Assembly: GCA_002729275.1 (NCBI GenBank)
Contig: PBTP01000030.1
Location: 1-11,316 of the forward strand
Reading direction: 5' to 3'
DNA from: Roseibacillus sp.
GTDB lineage: Bacteria > Verrucomicrobiota > Verrucomicrobiia > Verrucomicrobiales > Akkermansiaceae
DNA: 11,316 nt
The notes below the pieces were generated by a model that did no database searches, was not told the origin of the DNA, and saw nothing but the letters and a program-made list of their open reading frames with translations. Both the position numbers and the translations under genes were made by a program. Each line of letters opens with the position of its first letter. The stretch's first letter is position 1. Shown in pieces: positions 1 to 6,673 of this stretch.

Positions 1-135
1 GGGGCCAGCTCTCCCGCCCAAGCCTTCGAAAACGCTACCGTCACCAAGACCCCTTCCCTTTCCTCGGACCTTCACCAAGTCCTCCGTGACTTCTACAGAG
101 AAGAGGTTCATCAGCATATCAGGGGAGCTTACTGA
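1..135 (+). CDS. 3' end of an unidentified upstream gene (partial)
   Basis: The frame beginning at base 1 is open for 44 codons and stops with TGA at 133-135. The encoded tail has a Ser/Thr/Ala-rich stretch followed by a charged, helix-like ending (DLHQVLRDFYREEVHQHIRG, then Ala-Tyr-stop), which reads like a natural protein C-terminus. Most codons end in C or G, as in the other genes here. The stop lies 16 bases before the ATG of the next gene on the same strand, a typical operon spacing. The fragment is too short to assign a family. An alternative is that this is chance open sequence and the next gene begins further upstream, but the frame-1 translation looks more protein-like than the competing frame. 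Confidence 0.5.
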   Translation, partial: GASSPAQAFENATVTKTPSLSSDLHQVLRDFYREEVHQHIRGAY

Positions 136-151
136 CATCCGAGGCAGGAAT

Positions 152-1039
152 ATGAATCCTCGCCTGATATCCGAAAGATCGATGAAAATTCTCGGAACTA
201 CTGCAGTCGCACTGGCACACCTGCTGGTCTGCACCACGGGCACTACTCACGCAGACTCCAGAAAAGCCCTTACGGTCAGGGTGAACGCCGAAAAATTCAA
301 TGCCTCAAGAGCCGACATTGAAGCAGTATGTCGATCGGCTGGAAATCAATTGATGCAACAGATGGAAGGGGTCCCGGAATTTACGGTGGAGGTTAGCAGA
401 GGGCAGCATGGTCCCATTGCACTATTCCAGCGGGGCAAGGAAGGGCAGTATCTGGTAAGACTAGCGACCGAAAAAACCTTCTGGGCTCAGTATGCCTACC
501 AGTTCGCTCATGAAATCTGCCACGTGCTCTGCGGGTATGATAACGATTATCGCGGGAACTTATGGTTTGAGGAGACCCTCTGCGAGACCGCTTCGCTCTA
601 CTGCCTTCAGTCCATGTCACGGGAGTGGAGAACCACCCCCCCTTATGGCAACTGGAGGAGCTATTCTCCTGCTCTTTTCGACTACGCCGATAACATCCGA
701 AAGGGAAGAAAGGACTATCTCGAGATCCTGCATATTGGATTGCCCGCGTATTACCAAAAGCATGCAGCTCATCTTTCCGGAAATCCCACCGACCGGAAAA
801 AAAACGGCGCGATGGCCCTTGCAATCCTGACTCTCCTTGAGCGAAATCCGGGGCATTGGGATGCCATTCGCTGGTTGAATTCTTCCCCCTCTCCTCAGGG
901 GGAAACCTTTCTTCATTATCTAACTAAGTGGCATCGTGCCGTACCCCCTCAACATACGAAGTTCGTAGCCACAATCGCATCACTGTTTGGCCTTTCACTA
1001 CCGGAACTCCCTGAGCCCGGGAAACCCATCAGGCAATGA
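152..1039 (+). CDS. Putative exported HExxH (gluzincin-like) metallopeptidase-related protein
   Basis: The function is not firmly known; a zinc-dependent hydrolase or peptidase acting outside the cytoplasm is inferred. From the ATG at 152 the product is 295 aa. Its N-terminus has Arg and Lys, then a hydrophobic stretch (about residues 14-29) ending in THA-DS, a plausible signal peptidase I site. Residues 120-124 are HEICH, an exact HExxH motif. About 16 residues later comes WFEETLCE (residues 138-145), where E141 sits as the third zinc ligand does in the 'W(L/F)xE' segment of gluzincins. The rest is hydrophilic, with several aromatic residues and a Pro-rich end. The frame is also open from a GTG at 86, but that start overlaps the preceding reading frame and would bury the signal peptide. 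The ATG at 152 follows GAGGCAGGAA, a usable ribosome binding site; the ATG at 182 is another possibility. The gene ends one base from the stop of the convergent kinase gene. I recognise no named family. Confidence 0.75.
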   Translation: MNPRLISERSMKILGTTAVALAHLLVCTTGTTHADSRKALTVRVNAEKFNASRADIEAVCRSAGNQLMQQMEGVPEFTVEVSRGQHGPIALFQRGKEGQYLVRLATEKTFWAQYAYQFAHEICHVLCGYDNDYRGNLWFEETLCETASLYCLQSMSREWRTTPPYGNWRSYSPALFDYADNIRKGRKDYLEILHIGLPAYYQKHAAHLSGNPTDRKKNGAMALAILTLLERNPGHWDAIRWLNSSPSPQGETFLHYLTKWHRAVPPQHTKFVATIASLFGLSLPELPEPGKPIRQ

Positions 1040-1040
1040 T

Positions 1041-4000
1041 CTACCTCTCGAGCCCTTCCGAACGGATAGAGGGAGCATGAATAATCCGAATCTGCCCCGA
1101 CCCCGCAAAGGGTGGAGTTCCTGCCACCAGAAAAGATCCATCAGGAGAAAACGCAAGATGAGCAAGGCCGGCCCCACCCTCTTCGAGAGACATTAGCTCT
1201 CGCCTTGATGCCACATTCCACAACCTGAGGCTTCCATCCGCACTGGAAGACGCGAGCGTGCGGCCATCAGGCGAAAATGCTACCGACCAGATTGCCTGTT
1301 TGTGCCCCTGAAGGGTTCCCAGATGCTTTCCAGTTGCAGTTTCCCAGAGGCTTACGGCATTTTCAAAGTCATCAATACCATAGGTAAGTGCCAGCACAGT
1401 CCCGTCTGGCGATATTGCGACGCTTGATCCGAATGACTGCCCGCCATGCTCAATCCGGAGGCGCTCTGTCCTTGTGACGGAATCCCAGATAACACTACCC
1501 CCTCCCCTTTCAACGGTTGCGAGCGTCCTGCCGTCAGCTGAAAAAATCGCCTGCCGCCCGACGATTCGCATTATTGGCTCTGCAAGATCATCCAAATCCC
1601 ACCACGCGAGGTCATCTCGCCACCCCACGGTCACCATCGTGCGTGCATCAGGAGCCATTACGATCTGGTCGACGCGTGAACTGCCACTCTCGAATTCGGC
1701 CACAATCTGACCCTGATCCAAATCTCTCAGCCTCACTTTTCCCTCTGGCATTGCCTCCGCGAGGGACACTAGATCGCCGGCCATTGCTGCCACGAAGCGA
1801 GAGTAGCGCTCATTCGACGAATCCACCTTCACTTGGTGAACAACCTCCCGGGTATTGAGATTAATAATAGCAAGCCCACCCTTTCGGTTGAGGGCGCCGA
1901 CATAACGGCTATCCCGGGTGAAACCCAGAGGTTTCCACTGACCTTCAAGGACGGCGGCCTCGGCAGGACCCGCCACCGGCCAGACCTTTACCTCACCATC
2001 CTTACTCCCACTTGCAACCAGACTTCCCTCCGGCGACAGAGCTGTCGCCCATACTTCGCCACGGTGACCATGAAGGGATCTGAGGAGTCGCCTGCTCTCA
2101 AGATCCCAGAGCCGCACAGAATGATCCCAGCTGCTCGAGGCGATAATCTGCGCACCCCAATCGGCCGCGAGAGAAGTTATCATTCCCGAGTGCCCCTCAT
2201 CTGCTGGACTACTAGGGAGGAACCCTAGCTCCTGCCCGCTATCAACATCCCAAATTCCAAGATAGAAAATCCCGAGCTCTGACTTTTCCACATGAGGCGC
2301 TACTACAAATTTACCGCCCGGAGAAAAAAGAATCCTGCGACCCCCTGGAAATAAACCTCGCAGAGGAACTGCAGAGTCTTCCAGCACTGTCCTCCTCCCT
2401 TTGCCCATACCCCACAATACGATTCCCTCTGGCGACCCAGTCGCAAGAACCTCCTCGTTGCTGGAGAACGCAAGTGGACCACTCACGTTGGGGAACTGTC
2501 TGACCGACTGCCAGCTCTCTGTATCCCACAAAGTAACACCGCCCCCGCCACTCGTCGCAAGAAGCCTCTGGCTCGGAGAAAGGGCGACCGCTCCCCCTCC
2601 AATTTGCCCGACTAACTCCCTCCGCACCTCGCCACTCTCGACATCGTGCACCACTACACCACTGCGATTGGCCACCACAAATTCCTCATCCCCCCGGAGA
2701 AAAGCGACCGCCGAGGCAGGACCTGCTACCGAGGCCTGAGGCTCCTCTGCTTCCAGGTCCCAGACTTGGACGGACTCTCTGGTCCCCACGGCCAGCAGGC
2801 TTCCATCTCCAGAAAACGAAAGAGTGCGAACCGGGCCAGCCTGGCGAGACAGGGTCCGATGCGGAGCTCCGAGGCAAAGTGACGCAAGGTAACGCCACTC
2901 AAATCCCCGCAACTCCCCTGAGGGATCGGATTCCAGCTGCCTTTCGAGCAGGCTCAGCGCCTTCGCCATATGCCCATCCTCCACTGCATGATAACCCACA
3001 TTAATATCTGCTACATATTCATGAAGTCTTGCCATCGATTCACTCCTCAGGGCTTCTTCCCTATCCCGAAGAGCTCTCTCATAAGCGATGGATGTCTCCC
3101 TCTGAGCCTCTCTAGCCTCTTGCTCGGCAAGCGTTGCACGCAGGGCCTGCCGCGCGCTGATAACCACTCCCCCAATCAGGATAAGAAGTAACGCAACCGA
3201 TGCCACCACTGATGTCCGGTGTCTTCTGAGAAACTTCCCAATCCGGTCAGCGGCACGGGGCGGGCTAGCCAATACCGGCAATCGCCGCATGTAGCGATCT
3301 AGATCAGCCGCAAGCTCATTCGCTCCACCATAACGCCTCGACCTTTCTCTTTCCAAGGCCTTCATCACGATCCAATCGAGGTCTCCCCGGATCTCCGCCT
3401 CTATTCTTGCTATGGTCGATGAGCGCTCGCTCCCAATCCGCTCCCTATCCTCAACCCGTGAGTGCCGCAACCGAAGAGAGGGCCGATATGGCTCAGCCTC
3501 CCTCAGGGCTTGGCGAATCTCGTCAATGCCCATTTTTCTCATTCGATCAGCGCCGAGGGGTGTATAGCCCGTCAGTAACTCGTATAATAAAACACCAAGA
3601 GAATACACATCGCTCCGGGTATCAATATCCACCTTATCGTGAAAAGCCTGCTCAGGACTCATATAGGCCGGAGTTCCCACCACCGTATCGTGAACGGTCA
3701 CGGATATATCCGCACCTAATGAATCGACTGCTTTTGCTACCCCAAAATCGATGACCTTTGGAATCGGCTCACCGTCACCCTCGACTATCAGAATGTTCGA
3801 GGGTTTCAGATCCCTGTGGATAATCCCCTTCTGATGGGCATGCTCCACTGCTCGACATACCTTCAACATGACAGTTATTCGAGCCCTTACAGAACACCGT
3901 TCAGCCTTACAGTACTTTGTGATGCTTGTCCCTTCCACAAAATCCATGACGAAGTAGGGGCGACCATCAGGACTCGCCCCTGCGTCGAGAACTCTCGCAA

Positions 4001-4436
4001 TATGAGGGTGATCCATTACCGCGAGGGCCTGTCGCTCAGCTTCGAAACGACGAATCACACTCCGAGTATCCGTCCCTAACTTGAGAATCTTGAGCGCGAC
4101 GGTTCTTTGAACCGGCTGCTGCTGCTCCGCCTTATAAACCCTACCCCCCCCTCCTTCACCAACTAGCTCCTGCAGAAGATATGGCCCGATCTTATCACCC
4201 AGACCCTCCCCAGCGCCAAGATCGCTCGTATTGTTCAGACCTCTGGTTGGATCCTCAACTGCCGGCTGCTCCAGAAAACTCCCTGCCTTGGTTGACTCAA
4301 GAAGCAGCGACTCAACTGTTTCAAGCAGAACCTTATTGCCATCACACTCACGCTCAAGGAGCTCATTCCGACTGCCGGCATCTTCACAGGACATCGCAGC
4401 GGTGAAAATCTCCCGCACCCTGTTAACAGGAAACAT
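1041..4436 (-). CDS. Transmembrane Ser/Thr protein kinase with C-terminal WD40 propellers
   Basis: Signalling kinase of the Pkn2/Hanks type common in Planctomycetota and Verrucomicrobiota. The product is 1131 aa from the ATG at 4436. Residues 1-50 form the short helical leader usual in this family. The kinase domain (about 85-385) has a Gly loop GEGGGGRVYK (93-102), catalytic Lys116, HRDLKPSN with Asp209 and Asn214, DFG at 230-232 and SPE at 260-262, so it should be active. A GDLDWIVMKALE segment typical of PVC kinases follows. One hydrophobic span (about 410-428) comes next, then a charged, coiled-coil-like linker (about 430-515). Residues 530-1125 contain roughly 14 WD40-type units, several ending in VWD, LWD or LWN, enough for two seven-bladed propellers. 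The predicted topology is kinase inside, propellers outside. The frame also has a GTG at 4460, but only the ATG at 4436 has a good ribosome binding site (AAGGTGAGG). It is divergent from an ECF sigma gene. The kinase substrate is not visible from sequence. Confidence 0.95.
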   Translation of the reverse strand: MFPVNRVREIFTAAMSCEDAGSRNELLERECDGNKVLLETVESLLLESTKAGSFLEQPAVEDPTRGLNNTSDLGAGEGLGDKIGPYLLQELVGEGGGGRVYKAEQQQPVQRTVALKILKLGTDTRSVIRRFEAERQALAVMDHPHIARVLDAGASPDGRPYFVMDFVEGTSITKYCKAERCSVRARITVMLKVCRAVEHAHQKGIIHRDLKPSNILIVEGDGEPIPKVIDFGVAKAVDSLGADISVTVHDTVVGTPAYMSPEQAFHDKVDIDTRSDVYSLGVLLYELLTGYTPLGADRMRKMGIDEIRQALREAEPYRPSLRLRHSRVEDRERIGSERSSTIARIEAEIRGDLDWIVMKALERERSRRYGGANELAADLDRYMRRLPVLASPPRAADRIGKFLRRHRTSVVASVALLLILIGGVVISARQALRATLAEQEAREAQRETSIAYERALRDREEALRSESMARLHEYVADINVGYHAVEDGHMAKALSLLERQLESDPSGELRGFEWRYLASLCLGAPHRTLSRQAGPVRTLSFSGDGSLLAVGTRESVQVWDLEAEEPQASVAGPASAVAFLRGDEEFVVANRSGVVVHDVESGEVRRELVGQIGGGAVALSPSQRLLATSGGGGVTLWDTESWQSVRQFPNVSGPLAFSSNEEVLATGSPEGIVLWGMGKGRRTVLEDSAVPLRGLFPGGRRILFSPGGKFVVAPHVEKSELGIFYLGIWDVDSGQELGFLPSSPADEGHSGMITSLAADWGAQIIASSSWDHSVRLWDLESRRLLRSLHGHRGEVWATALSPEGSLVASGSKDGEVKVWPVAGPAEAAVLEGQWKPLGFTRDSRYVGALNRKGGLAIINLNTREVVHQVKVDSSNERYSRFVAAMAGDLVSLAEAMPEGKVRLRDLDQGQIVAEFESGSSRVDQIVMAPDARTMVTVGWRDDLAWWDLDDLAEPIMRIVGRQAIFSADGRTLATVERGGGSVIWDSVTRTERLRIEHGGQSFGSSVAISPDGTVLALTYGIDDFENAVSLWETATGKHLGTLQGHKQAIWSVAFSPDGRTLASSSADGSLRLWNVASRRELMSLEEGGAGLAHLAFSPDGSFLVAGTPPFAGSGQIRIIHAPSIRSEGLER
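1071..2846 (-). repeat. WD40 repeat region of the kinase (about 14 units)
   Basis: Protein-level repeats. Each unit of about 30-45 residues has the pattern 'hydrophobic - FSPDG - LA(S/T)(G/S)S - DG - V.LWD'. The clearest units are the membrane-proximal one (SFSGDGSLLAVG..VQVWDLE), the central pair containing SSSWDHSVRLWDLES and SGSKDGEVKVWPV, and the penultimate one (AFSPDGRTLASSSADGSLRL). Other units are degenerate: they keep the strand pattern but lose the Trp-Asp. My count of 14 comes from reading by eye; one or two units could be merged or missed. Confidence 0.8.
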
Positions 4437-4557
4437 CTCCTCACCTTCGGTCTGAATCACTTTGAAGAACGATAGATTGTGGACGCAGAAATCTGATCCT
4501 TTGACTGAATTTCAACCTCTAACGGGGCAGAGTCTACCACTTTCTCGCGGCTTATGA
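4437..4557. promoter_or_regulatory. Divergent control region between kinase and sigma factor genes
   Basis: These 121 bases separate the ATG of the minus-strand kinase (4436) from the first ATG of the plus-strand sigma gene (4558), so they should hold promoters for both. I found no convincing -35/-10 pair in either direction: TTGACT at 4501 has no -10 box at the right distance. The one structured element is an imperfect inverted repeat at 4471-4498: GATAGATT, an 11-base spacer, then AATCTGATC (eight pairs with one bulged G). It could be an operator or a 5' leader hairpin. The regulatory role of the region follows from gene layout; the specific site is tentative. Confidence 0.4.
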
Positions 4558-5208
4558 ATGCGTCAATTTCCTCAATTTGCCGCAGGGAAACTCTTCGCAA
4601 GCTGTCTAATTGACAGAACCAATCCGATTTCGGAACCTGAAAGAACCTTGGACGATGTTACTCGTATCCTTTGCAGCCTTGAGGAGGGGACGTGCACAGC
4701 AGGAGATCTCCTTCCCGCCGTTTACGAAGAGCTCCGCCGTCTGGCTAGAAGTAAAATGGCCGGTGAACGCCCCGACCACACCCTTCAGGCAACCGCACTT
4801 GTCCATGAAGTGTGGATCCGGCTGGAAAGATCTTCCGCAGGATCCTGGCAGAACAGGAATCATTTCTTTGGGGCTGCCGCCGAAGCGATGCGGCGTATTC
4901 TGGTCGACCACGCACGGAAGCACCTCAGCCAGAAGCGCGGATCAGGCGCACAGAAAGTTGAATTAGATTCGGCCTTGTCCTCGATTGTGGTCAAGGCTCC
5001 AAGGGAGGAGCTTATCGCAATACATGAAGCTCTCGATAAACTGGAGGAGGAGGATCCTCAGGTCTCACAACTCGTGAAGCTCCGTTATTTTGTCGGAATG
5101 ACAATGGCAGAAGCGGCCGATGCGATGGACCTTAAAAAGCGCTCTGCAGAAGCGCTCTGGACCTACGGTAAAGCCTGGCTCCACCGCGAAATTAAAAAAA
5201 CCCCCTAG
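4558..5208 (+). CDS. ECF-type RNA polymerase sigma factor (Sigma70_ECF / TIGR02999-like)
   Basis: Directs RNA polymerase to a specific promoter set. It is 216 aa from the ATG at 4558. Region 2 covers about residues 34-122 (DVTRIL; LLPAVYEELRRLA; HTLQATALVHEVWIRLE; NHFFGAAAEAMRRILVDHAR), and region 4 with its helix-turn-helix covers about 155-212 (ending GMTMAEAADAMDLKKRSAEA, then LWTYGKAWL). This signature matches the sigma family expanded in Planctomycetota and Verrucomicrobiota. Region 2.2 reads QATALVHE where typical ECF sigmas read DAEDLVQE, so acidic residues are replaced and Thr79 occupies one of their positions. The start is uncertain: the first ~30 residues are not family-like, no clear ribosome binding site precedes 4558, and a TTG at 4648 would give 186 aa beginning MDDVTRIL, nearer the family norm. 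No anti-sigma gene follows; the neighbours are a divergent Ser/Thr kinase and a downstream repeat-protein gene. Confidence 0.93.
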   Translation: MRQFPQFAAGKLFASCLIDRTNPISEPERTLDDVTRILCSLEEGTCTAGDLLPAVYEELRRLARSKMAGERPDHTLQATALVHEVWIRLERSSAGSWQNRNHFFGAAAEAMRRILVDHARKHLSQKRGSGAQKVELDSALSSIVVKAPREELIAIHEALDKLEEEDPQVSQLVKLRYFVGMTMAEAADAMDLKKRSAEALWTYGKAWLHREIKKTP

Positions 5209-5281
5209 TTTTTTGGATTCCTCAAAAATCATGCGGATTTACCATTCCAAGCACGCTGGTATCAATTAGAGCGTATTCTCA

Positions 5282-6655
5282 ATGAACAAGTATCTCCTTC
5301 TAAACACTGCCTGGCTCGCTTTGGCACTGGGCGCATTTCTCTTCGGCCGCTCCACCTCTGAGAATTCGGCAGAACCGGCCGGAACTCTCATCCGGAAAAG
5401 CACCGGAAAACCATCAATCTCCCGCAGTGGATCTCAGGGAGGGGTGACCGGCAACAAGGGGAATGCTAGCCGTATTAACCTCGGCGCCGGACAAGGAGGT
5501 GCATCCATAAGCGTCGGAGACTTCCTCAAGGAGCGTGACCCCTTGCTCGCTAACCGCATGTTTGCGGAGCTCATCCTTACCATGGACGCTACCTCTGCCG
5601 GAGGAATTTTTGAAGAACTAAAGAGCAGAAGAAACCAAGGATCAGATGAGCAAATGACTCTATTCCTCCGGGCTTGGGGGCAAATCGATGGATCTGCGGC
5701 GATGGAGGCAGTCGACGAATTCCGGAAAGATCCCCGCCGGCAGGCTCAGGCTGGAATAGCCGCAATATCGGGATGGGCAAGCCAAGACCCCGAGGGAGCA
5801 AAAGCCTATCTGGCAACCGTCGACAACGAAATGGCTCGGGGAGTTCTCACTCAGGGGATTGTCAGCGGAATGGCGAGCACCGATCCAGATGCCGCCACGG
5901 ATTACGTGTTGGAGCTGGACCAGATACAGCGAACCCAGGTCGCACAAGAAGACACCAGCGAGGAGCGAAGGCAATGGTTCGACCGAGGACGAGCCTACGC
6001 GTTCGATCGGCAACTTGATACCATCGCCACCGCACAGATTGCTTTGGGCATGTCCAATGCAACAGCCTGGGCAGAGAACCTTCCCGAGGGCACAATCAAG
6101 GCATCCGCATTCGATCGGATCGCCGATCGATTTGCCAGTGAAGACCCTGCCGCAGCGGCCGAGTGGGTGCGAAGCCACGCCAACCAGGAGTATGCAGAAC
6201 GTGCAGTCCGAGAGGTCGCAGAGGAACTAGGCAGAGAGGACCCGGAGCAGGCAGTCCGGTGGGTCGCAGACTTGCCCGAGACTACCCAATCCGGTGCCAT
6301 CAGCCAGTCAATGGAACGTTGGACTCGGGAAGATCCGGTAGCAGCCGGCAACTTTCTTCAGGACATGGCTCCCTCAAATTCTCGTGATGCTGCGGTAAAG
6401 AGCTATGCCAACGAGCTCGATGGCTCAGACCCGCAAATGGCTGCGGAGTGGGCCGGATCGATTGCGGATGACCAGATGCGGTCTGAAACGCTCAATGGAG
6501 TGGCTCGCTCTTGGATCCGAAGGGACCCGGAAGGCGCGCGCGCATGGCTACCAAGTAGTGGACTTTCTGGAGATCAGCAGGAACGAATCGTCAGAGATGC
6601 CGATCGCAGACAGCAGTTTCGTGACCGCTTTCGCGAGGGCGATCAAGAGGATTGA
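5282..6655 (+). CDS. Secreted or membrane-anchored protein of ~32-residue 'DP..A..W' helical repeats
   Basis: I do not recognise a named family and the function is unknown. The 457-aa product starts MNKYLLLN, followed by a hydrophobic segment (about residues 4-22) with very few residues before it: a signal peptide or N-terminal anchor, placing the rest outside the cytoplasm. Residues 25-78 are a Gly/Ser/Asn-rich, probably disordered linker. Residues 80-425 are mostly predicted helix with a recurrent unit of a helix, then (S/R)(Q/T/E)DP, then 'AA..W(V/A)'. DP pairs fall at 169, 201, 288, 320, 351, 383 and 415, with degenerate copies near 136 and 258, giving a period of 31-33 residues. The last ~25 residues are highly charged. 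The repeat architecture suggests a TPR/HEAT-like protein-binding solenoid. It lies 73 bases after the sigma gene on the same strand, so co-transcription or sigma-dependent expression is plausible. The start lacks an obvious ribosome binding site, but the signal sequence supports it. Confidence 0.85.
   Translation: MNKYLLLNTAWLALALGAFLFGRSTSENSAEPAGTLIRKSTGKPSISRSGSQGGVTGNKGNASRINLGAGQGGASISVGDFLKERDPLLANRMFAELILTMDATSAGGIFEELKSRRNQGSDEQMTLFLRAWGQIDGSAAMEAVDEFRKDPRRQAQAGIAAISGWASQDPEGAKAYLATVDNEMARGVLTQGIVSGMASTDPDAATDYVLELDQIQRTQVAQEDTSEERRQWFDRGRAYAFDRQLDTIATAQIALGMSNATAWAENLPEGTIKASAFDRIADRFASEDPAAAAEWVRSHANQEYAERAVREVAEELGREDPEQAVRWVADLPETTQSGAISQSMERWTREDPVAAGNFLQDMAPSNSRDAAVKSYANELDGSDPQMAAEWAGSIADDQMRSETLNGVARSWIRRDPEGARAWLPSSGLSGDQQERIVRDADRRQQFRDRFREGDQED
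5666..6556 (+). repeat. Nine-unit ~96-bp (32-residue) degenerate coding repeat
   Basis: Periodic units within the repeat protein: GWASQDPEGAKAYL, GMASTDPDAATDYV, RFASEDPAAAAEWV, ELGREDPEQAVRWV, RWTREDPVAAGNFL, ELDGSDPQMAAEWA and SWIRRDPEGARAWL, plus two weaker units near residues 130-147 and 250-266. Spacing between successive DP pairs is 31-33 residues apart from the 87-residue gap that contains a degenerate unit. At the DNA level the units have diverged, which points to old duplications and not to a recent microsatellite-type expansion. Confidence 0.8.
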
Positions 6656-6673
6656 TAGGGCAAAGATTCTTTT

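Noticed and set aside
86..151. GTG start at 86 for the HExxH gene (317 aa)
   Set aside because: It overlaps a convincing C-terminal frame that stops at 135, gives the signal peptide an over-long leader, and lacks a good ribosome binding site; the ATG at 152 has GAGGCAGG upstream.
1044..1074. CCTCT...AGAGG hairpin at the kinase 3' end as a bidirectional terminator
   Set aside because: The stem is five pairs with a large asymmetric loop and no T-run on either side, and it lies within kinase codons.
4437..4460. GTG start at 4460 for the kinase gene
   Set aside because: No ribosome binding site precedes it, whereas the ATG at 4436 has AAGGTGAGG just upstream and yields the usual family N-terminus.
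5194..5205. A7-C5 run near the sigma stop as a programmed frameshift site
   Set aside because: A shift there would add only about 20 residues of unremarkable sequence before the next stop, and the run is out of phase for the classic A-AAA-AAG type heptamer.
5195..5214. Hairpin AAAAAAC/GTTTTTT over the sigma stop codon as a terminator
   Set aside because: The stem has six A-T pairs and only one G-C pair, too weak for a convincing intrinsic terminator; it probably reflects an A-run in the last codons.
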